Shown here in pieces: positions 44,639-53,774 of a stretch of 64,000 nt of DNA (within the stretch, counting starts at the first letter, position 1; each line of letters starts with the position of its first letter). Origin of the DNA: Salinibacterium sp. TMP30 (GTDB taxonomy: Bacteria > Actinomycetota > Actinomycetes > Actinomycetales > Microbacteriaceae); assembly GCF_038397785.1 (NCBI RefSeq), contig NZ_CP151642.1:992001-1056000 (forward strand), read 5' to 3'. The translations under genes were made by a program, and so were the position numbers. The notes under the pieces were generated by a model that worked only from the letters and a program-made list of their open reading frames with translations, did not search any database and had not been told where the DNA came from.

Positions 44639-47431
44639 ATGGTGAATGAAAGCGATAATTCGAAAGAAGTTCCGAAGAAGAAGCGCCTGTTTGGCCGCAT
44701 TCTTCCTGCTTCCAAGGCAGCAGCAGAGAAGCCTGTGGCGCAGACGCCGCCGGCAGAAACTCCTGCAGCAGAAACTCCTGCGGCAGCATCAGAGCGGCCC
44801 GCAGCATCCACGTCCCCTCGCACTGCGCAGACCGCAAAACGACCTGCTGCGAAGACTGCGAACCAGCACGTTGGTCTCGACGTGCCTGCGTCGGTCACCG
44901 AGACCCCGGCGGATGCCGGTTCCGATGCAGGTGAGAGGGATAGCGCACCGGGGCAGAAGTCCGCTCCTGCACGCTCACGTTCGCGCAAGAGTGCGGCGTC
45001 GTCAGCAGAGTCAACTGCCGACGTCGTTGCGAGCGAAAAGGCACCCGCGGCCAAAAAGGGGAAAGCGGCAACCCCTCCGTCGACGACATCCCTGCTGTTC
45101 CAGGCTCCTGATCTGCCGGAGCTTCCTGCCCGCGCCCCACGGTCACGCAACGACAATAAGTCGAATGCAGACACCCGCGGCGATGAGGATGGAGCCCAAG
45201 ACGAAGCAGGCAATGTTCGCCGCCGGTCGCGACGCCGTTCAGGTGAAGACGCTCGCCCCGGCGATGAGTCACCCAACACAGTCGTGCGGGTGCGTCAGCC
45301 GCGCAAGCAGCCGGAACCCAGCAACGAGCCGACCAAGGTCAAAGGTTCTACGCGTCTTGAGGCTAAGAAGCAGCGCCGCCGCGATGGCCGCGACGCTGGT
45401 CGTCGCCGTCCCGTTGTGACCGAGAGCGAGTTTCTCGCCCGTCGCGAAAGTGTCGACCGCGTCATGGTGGTCCGCTCAAAGTTTGATCGCATCCAGATTG
45501 CTGTTCTTGAAGACGGCGTTTTGGTCGAGCACTACGTCGCTAAGGCCCAGGATGCGAGCCTCATTGGTAACGTGTACCTCGGTCGCGTGCAGAACGTTTT
45601 GCCCAGCATGGAGGCAGCGTTCGTCGACATCGGGCGCGGTCGCAACGCCGTGCTCTATTCTGGCGAAGTCGACTGGGATGCCGCAGCCGAGAATTCTGCA
45701 GATGGCAAGCAGCAGGCGCGTCGCATTGAGCTCGCGCTCAAGCCAGGCGACCGCGTGCTCGTTCAGGTCACTAAAGATCCTGTCGGACACAAGGGTGCCC
45801 GACTCACGAGTCAGGTTTCACTTCCCGGTCGCTACCTTGTGTACGTGCCGAACGGCTCGATGAGTGGCATTAGCCGCAAACTTCCTGACACCGAGCGTTC
45901 ACGATTGAAGAAGATTCTCAAGGGGGTGCTTCCCGAGAACGTTGGCGTCATCGTGCGCACTGCGGCTGAGGGCGCAACCGAAGAGCAGCTCACGCTCGAC
46001 GTGAGCCGTCTGACCAACCAGTGGGCAGACATCAGCTCGCAGGTGGACAAGGCCCAGGCGCCTGCGCTGCTGCACTCTGAGCCTGATCTCTTGATCAAGA
46101 TTATCCGTGACGTCTTCAACGAAGACTTCCACAAGCTTGTTATTGAGGGTGACGACGCTCGCAAGACGATCGAGAACTACGTACAATCCGTTGCTCCCGA
46201 CCTGCTCGATCGACTGCAGGCTCACGAGAGCACTGTTGACTCGTTCGAGGAATACCGTGTTTCGGAGCAGATCGAGAAGGCTCTTGATCGCAAGGTCTGG
46301 CTGCCCTCTGGTGGCTCGCTCGTCATCGACCGTACCGAAGCTATGACCGTGGTTGACGTAAACACGGGCAAGTTTGTTGGCTCGGGCGGAAATCTCGAAG
46401 AAACTGTCACTAAGAACAACGTTGAGGCTGCTGAGGAGATTGTTCGTCAGTTGCGCCTGCGCGACATCGGCGGAATCATCGTTGTCGACTTCATCGACAT
46501 GGTGCTCGAATCGAACCGTGACCTAGTGTTGCGTCGCCTCGTCGAATGCTTGAGCCGCGACCGCACGAAACACCAGGTAGCCGAAGTCACCTCGCTCGGT
46601 CTTGTGCAGATGACTCGCAAGAAGTTGGGGCTCGGCTTGCTCGAGACTTTCAGCGAAAACTGTGAGGTCTGCGCCGGCCGTGGAGTAGTTGTTCACCACG
46701 ATCCTGTCACCAAGCACCGTCAGCAGCCGACGCAGAGCGAGCAGTCTGGCAGTGGTCGCCGGGGCCGCAATCGCGGCGGAAGCGGCAATAACAGCGGTGG
46801 AAACTCTGGCGGAAATAATTCAGGCTCTGGCGGCAACGCTGGTTCACAGAATCAACAGTCCAATGGTGCTGCGAAATCGACTAGCAGTGGTTCGAGTAAC
46901 GGCAGCAGCAATGGTGGCAGTAACGGAACCCATGCGATCACCGAAGATGTGCGCAACGCTCTTGCCCGTGTAGCTGCGAGCACTGTTGTGGCGAATGCGG
47001 AGCACGGTGCCGAAACGCCAGCAGCTGCCTCAGGATCCGCCGTGACGGGTCCTAAGTCGGGAGCGTCGAGTAGCCCCGGTTCTTCGAACAACTCGGGTTC
47101 GTCCGAAAACTCCGGTACTTCGAACGACTCTGGTTCGTCACATAAGCCGGATGCCGCGAAGACTAAGAAGAAGACGCACAACTCGACGACTCAGACTAGC
47201 GATGTTGTCGAGGCCGCTGCAGAAGCAGCAGTCGCGATTCTCGATCTGCCGGCAACGAAGACGGCGCACGCTGCACCGAAACTCAGCACTCACGACGCCG
47301 AGCAGATTTTGGGGTCAGTTCTTGAGGCTCTTCCCGAGCCGAAGCAGCCGGGTCAAGGAAGGTCGCGTGGCTCGCGTCGTGCCAGCAGCCAGGGCAAGAC
47401 CGTGACCGCCGCACCAAACGATGACGAGTAG
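44639..47431 (+). CDS. rne: Ribonuclease E/G
   Basis: RNase E/G starts mRNA decay and processes stable RNAs. The 930-residue protein has a basic, Ala/Pro/Lys-rich N-terminal extension (about 1-260), an S1 domain (GNVYLGRVQNVLPSMEAAFVDIG), the catalytic domain with metal-binding aspartates in TVVDVNTGKF and VVDFIDMVLE, the zinc-link CEVCAGRG near 675, and a low-complexity C-terminus rich in Ser, Gly and Asn (about 700-860). This order, with the core in the middle, is typical of Actinobacteria. ATG 44639 follows AAGGAG by 10 bases; an earlier in-frame start lies within the leader and lacks a site. Confidence 0.95.
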   Translation: MVNESDNSKEVPKKKRLFGRILPASKAAAEKPVAQTPPAETPAAETPAAASERPAASTSPRTAQTAKRPAAKTANQHVGLDVPASVTETPADAGSDAGERDSAPGQKSAPARSRSRKSAASSAESTADVVASEKAPAAKKGKAATPPSTTSLLFQAPDLPELPARAPRSRNDNKSNADTRGDEDGAQDEAGNVRRRSRRRSGEDARPGDESPNTVVRVRQPRKQPEPSNEPTKVKGSTRLEAKKQRRRDGRDAGRRRPVVTESEFLARRESVDRVMVVRSKFDRIQIAVLEDGVLVEHYVAKAQDASLIGNVYLGRVQNVLPSMEAAFVDIGRGRNAVLYSGEVDWDAAAENSADGKQQARRIELALKPGDRVLVQVTKDPVGHKGARLTSQVSLPGRYLVYVPNGSMSGISRKLPDTERSRLKKILKGVLPENVGVIVRTAAEGATEEQLTLDVSRLTNQWADISSQVDKAQAPALLHSEPDLLIKIIRDVFNEDFHKLVIEGDDARKTIENYVQSVAPDLLDRLQAHESTVDSFEEYRVSEQIEKALDRKVWLPSGGSLVIDRTEAMTVVDVNTGKFVGSGGNLEETVTKNNVEAAEEIVRQLRLRDIGGIIVVDFIDMVLESNRDLVLRRLVECLSRDRTKHQVAEVTSLGLVQMTRKKLGLGLLETFSENCEVCAGRGVVVHHDPVTKHRQQPTQSEQSGSGRRGRNRGGSGNNSGGNSGGNNSGSGGNAGSQNQQSNGAAKSTSSGSSNGSSNGGSNGTHAITEDVRNALARVAASTVVANAEHGAETPAAASGSAVTGPKSGASSSPGSSNNSGSSENSGTSNDSGSSHKPDAAKTKKKTHNSTTQTSDVVEAAAEAAVAILDLPATKTAHAAPKLSTHDAEQILGSVLEALPEPKQPGQGRSRGSRRASSQGKTVTAAPNDDE

Positions 47432-47483
47432 ATTTCGAGCGTTCACGGCTTCTTTTAGGGTCACGACTTTGTAGGGTTAGCTT

Positions 47484-48530
47484 GTGAGTTTGACTGTGCC
47501 AGCGAGCGTCGATGATCATCATCGACATGATCATCGACCCCGTCGTTCCCGGCGCCGCTTTCTGTGGCTGGCGATTGGTACGTTCGGAGTCGTTGGAGTG
47601 CTCGCTCTGCGGGCCTTCACTGGTGAACTAGGCGCAGTAGGTGTTCCTGGGCTCGCGCAAGATCTGCTGACGCTGGCGACGAGCGTTATCATCGAGTCTT
47701 TGCCGTTTGTTGTGCTCGGAATCGTTCTCTCTATTGTCGTGCAGACGTGGTTACCCGACGATCTGCTGATGCGCTATTTGCCTCAGCAGCCAGTTTTTCG
47801 ACGAGCCGCGATTTCACTGTTCGGAATTGCGCTACCAGTGTGTGAGTGCGGCAATGTGCCTCGCGCGCGCGGGCTTGTACTCAAAGGCTTCTCGGTGCCC
47901 GAGGCGATGACGTTCTTGTTGGCAGCGCCCATCATCAACCCGATCACGATTCTCACGACGCATCAGGCATTCGGATTCGATGACGGCATCCTCGTCGGCC
48001 GTATTCTTGGTGGTCTTGCGATCGCGAATATTGTGGGGTGGCTCTTTAGCCTTCACCCGCAGCCGCATGCACTGCTCACGGAGAGGTTCGCCTCGCAGTG
48101 TTCCGCAGGGCCGGATCATCACCGTCAGTCGCGTTCGGAGAAAAGCCTCGATATTTTCATGCGGGAGTCGAGTGTGCTGATGCCCGCAGTGTTTATCGGC
48201 TCGCTCATCGCCGGCGCGATCCAAGTGGCGGTTCCGCGCGATGTTCTCGTCTCGCTCGGGAGCAACCCGCTGTGGTCGATTTTGGCGATGCTGCTGCTCG
48301 CGTTTGTCATCTCTGTCTGTTCCAGCGTTGACGCGTTCTTCATCTTGCCGTTCGCCAGCACGTTCATGCCCGGTTCCATCGTCACCTTCCTAGTGTTCGG
48401 GCCGATCATTGATATCAAGATGCTCGCGATCATGCGCACTACGTTTACGGCGAGGGTTTTGGTGCAACTCTCACTAGTTGTTGCACTCATGAGTGCTGTA
48501 ATTGGGTTGGTGATCAACTATGTGGCCTAA
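47484..48530 (+). CDS. UPF0718 / DUF318 family permease
   Basis: The 348-residue protein has about eight helices in two similar halves, each with an ESLPFVVLG- or CSSVDAFF-like segment, and the motif ALPVCECGNVPRARGL, all typical of the UPF0718 permease family. The N-terminus (VDDHHRHDHRPRR) and the central loop (LHPQPHALL, PDHHRQ) are His rich, which suggests metal contact. The transported solute is unknown; relatives are sometimes metal-regulated. TAGGGT ends five bases before GTG 47484, so the mRNA may be leaderless. It overlaps the next gene by 11 bases. Confidence 0.88.
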   Translation: MSLTVPASVDDHHRHDHRPRRSRRRFLWLAIGTFGVVGVLALRAFTGELGAVGVPGLAQDLLTLATSVIIESLPFVVLGIVLSIVVQTWLPDDLLMRYLPQQPVFRRAAISLFGIALPVCECGNVPRARGLVLKGFSVPEAMTFLLAAPIINPITILTTHQAFGFDDGILVGRILGGLAIANIVGWLFSLHPQPHALLTERFASQCSAGPDHHRQSRSEKSLDIFMRESSVLMPAVFIGSLIAGAIQVAVPRDVLVSLGSNPLWSILAMLLLAFVISVCSSVDAFFILPFASTFMPGSIVTFLVFGPIIDIKMLAIMRTTFTARVLVQLSLVVALMSAVIGLVINYVA

Positions 48531-49269
48531 CCTTCAGCGCTGGTGGGGCGTCATTCTCATCGTGATTGCCGTGTGCGCGACCGTGTGGCTCGCTGCAACC
48601 CAGCAGCTGGTGCTCTACATTCATCCACGCTATGTCGTTTTCACGGTCGTTATGGCCGTGATCGCCCTGGTGCTGGGGGTGGTGAGTATTGCTATTCGTC
48701 CTGGAAACTCAGAGGAGGCTGCAGCCCCGAACGTGTGGTCGAAGCTGGTCGGCGTCATCGCGTTAGTCCTCTCGGGAGTCGTCGCGATCTCCCTGGTCGT
48801 CGTGCCTCCAACAACACTGTCGAGTGCCACGGCCAGTCAGCGCGACATCGTTGGGTCAACCGTGGGCAGCGACAGCCAGAATGCGGATGACGTTGCCAGT
48901 GCTGATCAGTCACTTATCGCAGCCTTTACCGTTGTCGACTGGGCGTCCCTGTTGCGCCAAACTAGCGATCCGAGTTTCTACGCAGATAAGACCGCAAACG
49001 TCGTGGGTTTCATCACGGCTAGTGAGGATGATCCCGAGAACATCTTCTATCTTTCGCGCTTTACAGTGACGTGCTGTGCGGTTGATGCCCAGCCGACCGG
49101 AGTCGCCGTCTATGCGCCCAACTGGGGCGATGAGTTTGAGGTCGATGCGTGGGTCGAGATCACCGGAAAGTTTGAGATCAATCCGAGTTCGCGAAGCGAC
49201 GTGTCGCTCGTACTCGTTCCCCAAAAATTGAGTTCAGTGGAGCGGCCGCGTGAGCCATACCTCTATTAG
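48520..49269 (+). CDS. TIGR03943-family (YcgQ-like) membrane protein
   Basis: The 249-residue protein has three N-terminal helices (to about 95), then a soluble domain with FYADKTANVVGFITASEDDP and FTVTCCAVDAQPTGVAVY, the family signature with a Cys pair. Members almost always sit beside a UPF0718 permease, as here, and probably act as its partner subunit. The two genes overlap by 11 bases. The next gene starts 20 bases before its stop. Confidence 0.87.
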   Translation: MWPNLQRWWGVILIVIAVCATVWLAATQQLVLYIHPRYVVFTVVMAVIALVLGVVSIAIRPGNSEEAAAPNVWSKLVGVIALVLSGVVAISLVVVPPTTLSSATASQRDIVGSTVGSDSQNADDVASADQSLIAAFTVVDWASLLRQTSDPSFYADKTANVVGFITASEDDPENIFYLSRFTVTCCAVDAQPTGVAVYAPNWGDEFEVDAWVEITGKFEINPSSRSDVSLVLVPQKLSSVERPREPYLY

Positions 49270-50653
49270 CCTCAGCCGCCGAGGCCACCGATCTAGCACC
49301 CGTTCATTTCGAGTCGCATTCGCGTGGACGGTTGGCGTTCTCCTCGCGCTGTGTGCGATATTCCTGACGTTGGGTTATATGCAGGGGCCGAAGCTATCGA
49401 GTGCTCAGCTCGACACGGATGCCGTTGTCGCCTCATCCGACCAAACTTTGCGGCTTTTCCTCAATCAAGCAGTCTCCACCGTGGTGTCTGGCGCAGTGAC
49501 TATTGAGCCGGCAGCCGCAGTGAGAATCACGAGCGAAGCCGATTTGGTTTCTGTGCAATTTGACGAGCCGCTCGATTACAACACGGAGTACACGGTTACT
49601 GTCAACGACGTGGCGAGTTCCTCGGGAGGTTCGGCCTCGACGATTTCGTATTCTTTCACCACGGGCACAGCTGAACTCTATTATCTCGACCGGGGAACGC
49701 CCACTGACGAGATTGTGCGCACTGGATTGAGTGGCATTGAACGTTCCGTGCTGTTCGCGGGTGAGGGCATTCAAGAGTTTGTGCCGGTCGGTGATCTGCT
49801 GGCGTTCACGACGGCCGCTGCCGACCGTACGGGCACGTTGCAGTTGGTGAATCCCCAGACGGGAATCACCGAACGAGTTCTGTTGCCTGAGGTGGGGGAA
49901 GTGGCGGATATTGACGGGTCACGCTCGGGATCAACTCTCGGTTTCACGATCTCGAGTGACGACCCTGGCCCGATTGAGACGACTTCTCACACGCTGTACA
50001 CGATCGATCTTGACCGAGGACGCGACGTCGTCGCTGTGACGGGTCTCGATGGCGAGCCGATGCGCGTGTCGGGCTGGCAGTTCATTCCGGGAACCTCGAA
50101 CATTGTCGCGCTCACTACAGCGACCACCCTCGTGAGGGTAGATTCGGCGACGGGGGAGGTGGTGCCTCTCGGTCAGTATTTCGAGTTTGATCGAGTCTCA
50201 GCCGATGGAACTCACGTGGCTGTGAGCGATCCACGAGGCAGCGCCTCGGTTGCTCTGAGTGACGGTTCGGAGACGAGGCTCTATCCGTCACCCATTGACG
50301 GGCAGCAGCCCTTCTTGGGACATACCGATGCTCGTGCTTCAGGTGATTTGGTTTCCAAGATGGTTGTCGTCGAGGAAGGTGGAGGCGCATTTAGAAGTTT
50401 TCTCGCCTATGACGATGGTGAGGTTTCGCGCATCCTGTACACAACGGTCGGAGACAAGGGCGCAATCCTCGACTTTCGAGTTTCGCCGAACGGACAGTTC
50501 GTTGCCGTTGAGGTTCAGCCGAACGTCTCGGTGCTCGATTCCGATGAGTATGTGATGGTTTCTCGTCCCCGCAGTGTGACGACGTACGTGGTTGATATCG
50601 CTAGCGGCGCAGTGACGAGAAGTGTTGAGGGTTTCGGCACCGTATGGCGGTAG
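49250..50653 (+). CDS. Membrane-anchored Ig-like / TolB-like beta-propeller protein
   Basis: The 467-residue protein has one N-terminal helix (about 22-45) and an extracytoplasmic remainder. Residues 55-140 resemble a bacterial Ig-like domain (LRLFLNQAVSTVV, FDEPLDYNTEYTVTV, YSFTTGTAELYYL), and 145-467 show repeated four-strand blades with SxxG and DxxSG-type turns, as in TolB-like propellers (FTISSDDPGP, RVSADGTHVAVSD, RVSPNGQFVAVEV). I know no function. It starts at GTG 49250 inside the TIGR03943 gene, so the three genes form one coupled unit. Confidence 0.72.
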   Translation: MSHTSISLSRRGHRSSTRSFRVAFAWTVGVLLALCAIFLTLGYMQGPKLSSAQLDTDAVVASSDQTLRLFLNQAVSTVVSGAVTIEPAAAVRITSEADLVSVQFDEPLDYNTEYTVTVNDVASSSGGSASTISYSFTTGTAELYYLDRGTPTDEIVRTGLSGIERSVLFAGEGIQEFVPVGDLLAFTTAAADRTGTLQLVNPQTGITERVLLPEVGEVADIDGSRSGSTLGFTISSDDPGPIETTSHTLYTIDLDRGRDVVAVTGLDGEPMRVSGWQFIPGTSNIVALTTATTLVRVDSATGEVVPLGQYFEFDRVSADGTHVAVSDPRGSASVALSDGSETRLYPSPIDGQQPFLGHTDARASGDLVSKMVVVEEGGGAFRSFLAYDDGEVSRILYTTVGDKGAILDFRVSPNGQFVAVEVQPNVSVLDSDEYVMVSRPRSVTTYVVDIASGAVTRSVEGFGTVWR

Positions 50654-50662
50654 GTTCGGCTT

Positions 50663-50890
50663 ATGAGCGCCATTTCTGATCTTGACACGCTGGTGTCCAC
50701 GATGGACCCGCAATTGAAGCGTGGTGTTTTTGTCTTTGCCACGGTCGCGTCGTTGAATGAGGTCGAGACCGACTCTGTCGTTGCGATGGTTGTTGAGACC
50801 GAGGGCATCTCTGTGGTCATGAGCGAAGCGGATGCTGCCCTCACGGCCCTGCAATCGTTGCAGCCAGCCAGCCAGTCAGCCAGTCACTAG
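50663..50890 (+). CDS. Shortened ACT-domain protein
   Basis: The 75-residue protein begins MSAISDLDTLVSTMDPQLKRGVFVF and continues AMVVETEGISVVMSEADAAL, which resembles the first half of small actinobacterial ACT-domain (ACT_7 type) proteins of about 125-130 residues. It then breaks into a low-complexity end (LQSLQPASQSASH) encoded by a CAGC/CAGT repeat at 50861-50886. The second ACT half is missing and the 30-bp gap to the next stop codon has no room for it. It is either truncated by repeat-linked loss or a minimal paralogue. Confidence 0.6.
   Translation: MSAISDLDTLVSTMDPQLKRGVFVFATVASLNEVETDSVVAMVVETEGISVVMSEADAALTALQSLQPASQSASH
50861..50886. repeat. CAGC/CAGT tetranucleotide repeat
   Basis: Six to seven CAGC or CAGT units run in tandem at the 3' end of the ACT-domain gene; a four-base unit shifts the reading frame when copy number changes. 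Confidence 0.8.
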
Positions 50891-50920
50891 AGCACTCGAG
50901 CGACCGAGGTGAGCGTGCTA

Positions 50921-51187
50921 CTAAGTCCTGTCACGTTGCGACACGCGGAGGCCGCTGGCTTCAAGTCGCCGCACAAACTCCCGGATTCCTACCGGCTCTG
51001 CGCCGAGGGCGACCAGTTGTTTCCACATTCGTGCCGGAACGTCATAGTGGTCGAGGTCGAAGCCGCGTCGGGGGATACCCGCGAGCTCAGCAAACTCGTG
51101 CAATTCGTCGAGTGACTTGTCGCTCACGATGTGCGCCCACACGGTGTCATGGGCTGGCCAGATCGCTTGGTCGATCAACACAGTCAT
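50921..51187 (-). CDS. DUF4031 protein
   Basis: The 88-residue protein reads MTVLIDQAIWPAHDTVWAHI, then DELHEFAELAGIPRRGFDLDHYDVP, which is the DUF4031 pattern (an acidic start D-x-A-x-W-P, an H-x-x-A-x-x-x-G-I-P turn and the D-x-x-H-Y-D-x-P box). The conserved Asp and His suggest a metal site, but no activity is known. It is divergent from rplU and may come from a promoter in the 316-bp gap. Confidence 0.87.
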   Translation of the reverse strand: MTVLIDQAIWPAHDTVWAHIVSDKSLDELHEFAELAGIPRRGFDLDHYDVPARMWKQLVALGAEPVGIREFVRRLEASGLRVSQRDRT

Positions 51188-51227
51188 GGTGAGAGCCTAA
51201 TTGAGGGGAGATTGTGACGTTGAGCTT

Positions 51228-51257
51228 TTGACCGGGTGAGCTCTCGCGGCGTACTAT
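51228..51257 (+). promoter_or_regulatory. Promoter P1 of rplU-rpmA
   Basis: TTGACC (51228-51233) and TACTAT (51252-51257) are 18 bp apart, a strong housekeeping-type promoter giving a leader of about 240 nt. Confidence 0.7.
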
Positions 51258-51385
51258 AGTTCTCGCTGCACTTGAACTGTGGTTGTGATCGTTGAGATTG
51301 CGATCAATGTCCGGTGTACACGTTCTCATTTTCGCCGAGTCGTCACTATTGATTGATTCAGTCGAAAACGGCAGAAGCGTGTCGT

Positions 51386-51415
51386 TTGACCGGGAGTGCC
51401 CACGTCGAGTATCGT
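51386..51415 (+). promoter_or_regulatory. Candidate promoter P2 of rplU-rpmA
   Basis: A second TTGACC (51386-51391), in the same TTGACCGGG context as P1, lies 18 bp before TATCGT (51410-51415). The -10 is weak; the leader would be about 82 nt. The rest of the 51188-51503 gap holds no gene. Confidence 0.4.
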
Positions 51416-51503
51416 TGATCCTTGGTGTGTGCTGGGCCTTGCCCGCAGAATTCGCCACAAGCTTCAGTAGTTCTAGCTATTAATCGTTAAGTAAGGGTCA
51501 AAA

Positions 51504-51812
51504 GTGGTTTACGCAGTTGTGCGCGCCGGTGGGCGGCAGGAGAAGGTAGAGGTCGGCACAATTGTCGTTCTCGACCGCATCGCAGCCGACAAGAACGGCA
51601 ATGTTGAGCTCGCTCCAGTTCTGTTCGTTGATGGCGACAAGATCACTCACGACGCCAAGGCGCTTGAGAAGATCAAGGTCGTCGCCGAGGTTCTGAACGA
51701 TGAGCGCGGTCCCAAGATCGTCATCCAGAAGTTCAAGAACAAGACCGGTTACAAGGTTCGCCAGGGTCACCGTCAAGAGCTGACCCGCATCAAGATCACC
51801 AGCATCAAGTAG
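51504..51812 (+). CDS. rplU: 50S ribosomal protein L21
   Basis: L21 binds 23S rRNA in the large subunit. The 102-residue protein reads [18 protein letters not shown], ends [16 protein letters not shown] and has the family [12 protein letters not shown] box, the normal length for the family. It starts at GTG 51504 after a TAAGGG site and is followed 28 bp later by rpmA. Confidence 0.98.
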   Translation: MVYAVVRAGGRQEKVEVGTIVVLDRIAADKNGNVELAPVLFVDGDKITHDAKALEKIKVVAEVLNDERGPKIVIQKFKNKTGYKVRQGHRQELTRIKITSIK

Positions 51813-51840
51813 CTGACGAGCGTAAAGGACTTCCAGGAAA

Positions 51841-52092
51841 ATGGCACATAAAAAGGGCGCAAGCTCCACCCGTAACGGTCGTGACTCCAACGCTCAGCGC
51901 CTCGGCGTAAAGCGTTTCGGCGGCCAAGTTGTTCTCGCCGGCGAGATCATTGTTCGTCAGCGCGGCACTCACTTCCACCCCGGCGTCAATGTTGGCCGTG
52001 GCGGAGACGACACACTGTTCGCTCTCGCAGCGGGCTCGGTGCAGTTTGGTGCTAAGGGCGGCCGCAAAGTCGTCAACATCGTCAACGTTTAG
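51841..52092 (+). CDS. rpmA: 50S ribosomal protein L27
   Basis: L27 reaches the peptidyl-transferase centre with its N-terminus. The 83-residue protein begins [20 protein letters not shown] and contains [22 protein letters not shown]. It lacks the cleavable N-terminal extension seen in Firmicutes L27. It forms the usual pair with rplU; a TTCG-capped hairpin follows 35 bp after the stop. Confidence 0.98.
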   Translation: MAHKKGASSTRNGRDSNAQRLGVKRFGGQVVLAGEIIVRQRGTHFHPGVNVGRGGDDTLFALAAGSVQFGAKGGRKVVNIVNV

Positions 52093-52126
52093 TTTCTCCG
52101 TTGCCTGTTCGCAGGTGAACGTTACA

Positions 52127-52155
52127 GCGAAGAGCGAGCTTCGGCTCGCTCTCGC
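52127..52155 (+). terminator. rpmA terminator
   Basis: GCG-A-AGAGCGAGC and GCTCGCTCT-CGC pair around a TTCG tetraloop, between rpmA and obgE. No long T-run follows, so some read-through to obgE is possible. Confidence 0.7.
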
Positions 52156-52229
52156 CATTTAACACAGCAACAGGCTGTTCAACACAGTAAAGACTTGAAC
52201 CGTGACTCACGAGAACAGGAGGAACCATC

Positions 52230-53774
52230 ATGGCATCGTTCGTCGACCAGGTGACCCTTCATCTCTTAGCAGGACACGGCGGCAACGGTTGTGTTTCCGT
52301 CAAGCGTGAAAAGTTCAAGCCCCTTGCCGGCCCTGACGGCGGAAATGGTGGCGACGGTGGCAACATCGTACTTTTCAGCGACCCACAGGTCACCACGCTA
52401 CTGAATTTCCACCGTTCACCGCATCGTAAGTCTCAGCATGGTCAGCCTGGTCAGGGTGACCATAAGGCAGGCACGGCGGGTGCCGAGATGGTTCTTTCTG
52501 TTCCTGTCGGCACGCTCGTCCGCGATCAGTACGGCGAAGTTCTCATCGATATGGATGCTCCGGGAATGCGATTGGTCGTTGGCCCCGGTGGCCAGGGCGG
52601 CCTCGGCAACGCGGCTCTCTCATCCACTAAGCGCAAGGCTCCCGGCTTTGCTTTGCTCGGAACGCCCGGCTTTGAGGGCGACATCTTCCTTGAACTCAAG
52701 ACGGTTGCCGATGTCGCGCTGGTGGGGTACCCGTCAGCAGGCAAGTCAAGCCTGATCGCAGCGATGAGCGCGGCAAAGCCAAAGATCGCTGACTACCCCT
52801 TCACTACGTTGCATCCGAATCTGGGTGTCGTTGAATCCGGCGATGTTCGCTACACGATCGCTGATGTTCCTGGTCTGATCGAGGGGGCGAGTGAGGGCAA
52901 GGGCCTCGGCCTAGAGTTCCTGCGTCACGTTGAGCGCTGCACTGCACTGCTCCACGTACTTGACTGCGCAACACTGGAGCCCGGTCGCGACCCCATTAGT
53001 GATCTTGATGTGATCCTCGGTGAGCTGGCTTCTTATCCAGTACCTGAGGGCCAGAAACCTTTGCTGGAACGTGAGCAGCTCATCGCACTCAACAAGGTCG
53101 ACGTTGCTGATGGCAGCGACCTCGCGCACCTGGTCAAGAGCGAGTTAGAAGAGCGCGGATACCGCGTATTCGAAGTGTCTGCCGTCTCACATGCGGGTCT
53201 CCGCGAACTTTCCTTCGCACTAGCCGCCCTAGTCGTGGCCGACCGCGAAGCGCGCAACTCTGAGCCGGTCAAGGAACGAATCGTTCTGCGACCGCGTGCT
53301 GTCAACGCCAAGGACTTCGCTGTCAAAGTTGAGGGTGGCACCTACGGCAACGTCTACCGCGTAGTGGGCGATAAGCCTGAACGTTGGGTTGCACAAACAG
53401 ACTTCACCAACGAAGAAGCTGTTGGTTACCTAGCCGATCGTCTTGCCCGACTCGGTGTCGAAGACGACCTGTTCAAGTCTGGCGCCGTTCCCGGATCCAC
53501 CGTAATCATCGGTGCAGGCGGAGGCGTTGTTTTCGACTGGGAGCCCACACTGTCGTCAGCGGCCGAACTGGTTGTGGCTCCCCGAGGAACCGACCCTCGC
53601 CTTGACGACAACCCGCGTGAAACCAACCGGAGCCGTCGACGCAACTACCTCGAGCGTATGGATGCCAAGGCAGCAGCACGTGCCGAGCTCCAGTCGGAAC
53701 GCGAAGCCGGCGTCTGGGTTGACGATGAAGGATTCGCTGTTGAGAAAGACGATGAGTCGGAGAATCGTGACTAG
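52230..53774 (+). CDS. obgE: Obg family GTPase (CgtA), 50S assembly
   Basis: Obg is an essential GTPase in large-subunit maturation and stress signalling. The 514-residue protein has the glycine-rich Obg fold ([20 protein letters not shown], to about 158), the G domain (P-loop GYPSAGKSS, switch [25 protein letters not shown]) and the OCT C-terminal domain ([41 protein letters not shown]), then an acidic tail. AGGAGG lies about seven bases before ATG 52230. The gap upstream contains a rpmA terminator and an AACAGGCTGTT palindrome near the likely promoter. It overlaps proB by eight bases. Confidence 0.96.
   Translation: MASFVDQVTLHLLAGHGGNGCVSVKREKFKPLAGPDGGNGGDGGNIVLFSDPQVTTLLNFHRSPHRKSQHGQPGQGDHKAGTAGAEMVLSVPVGTLVRDQYGEVLIDMDAPGMRLVVGPGGQGGLGNAALSSTKRKAPGFALLGTPGFEGDIFLELKTVADVALVGYPSAGKSSLIAAMSAAKPKIADYPFTTLHPNLGVVESGDVRYTIADVPGLIEGASEGKGLGLEFLRHVERCTALLHVLDCATLEPGRDPISDLDVILGELASYPVPEGQKPLLEREQLIALNKVDVADGSDLAHLVKSELEERGYRVFEVSAVSHAGLRELSFALAALVVADREARNSEPVKERIVLRPRAVNAKDFAVKVEGGTYGNVYRVVGDKPERWVAQTDFTNEEAVGYLADRLARLGVEDDLFKSGAVPGSTVIIGAGGGVVFDWEPTLSSAAELVVAPRGTDPRLDDNPRETNRSRRRNYLERMDAKAAARAELQSEREAGVWVDDEGFAVEKDDESENRD

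Noticed and set aside
50861-50886. Short repeats considered as a CRISPR array
   Set aside because: The units are four bases with no spacers, within a coding frame.
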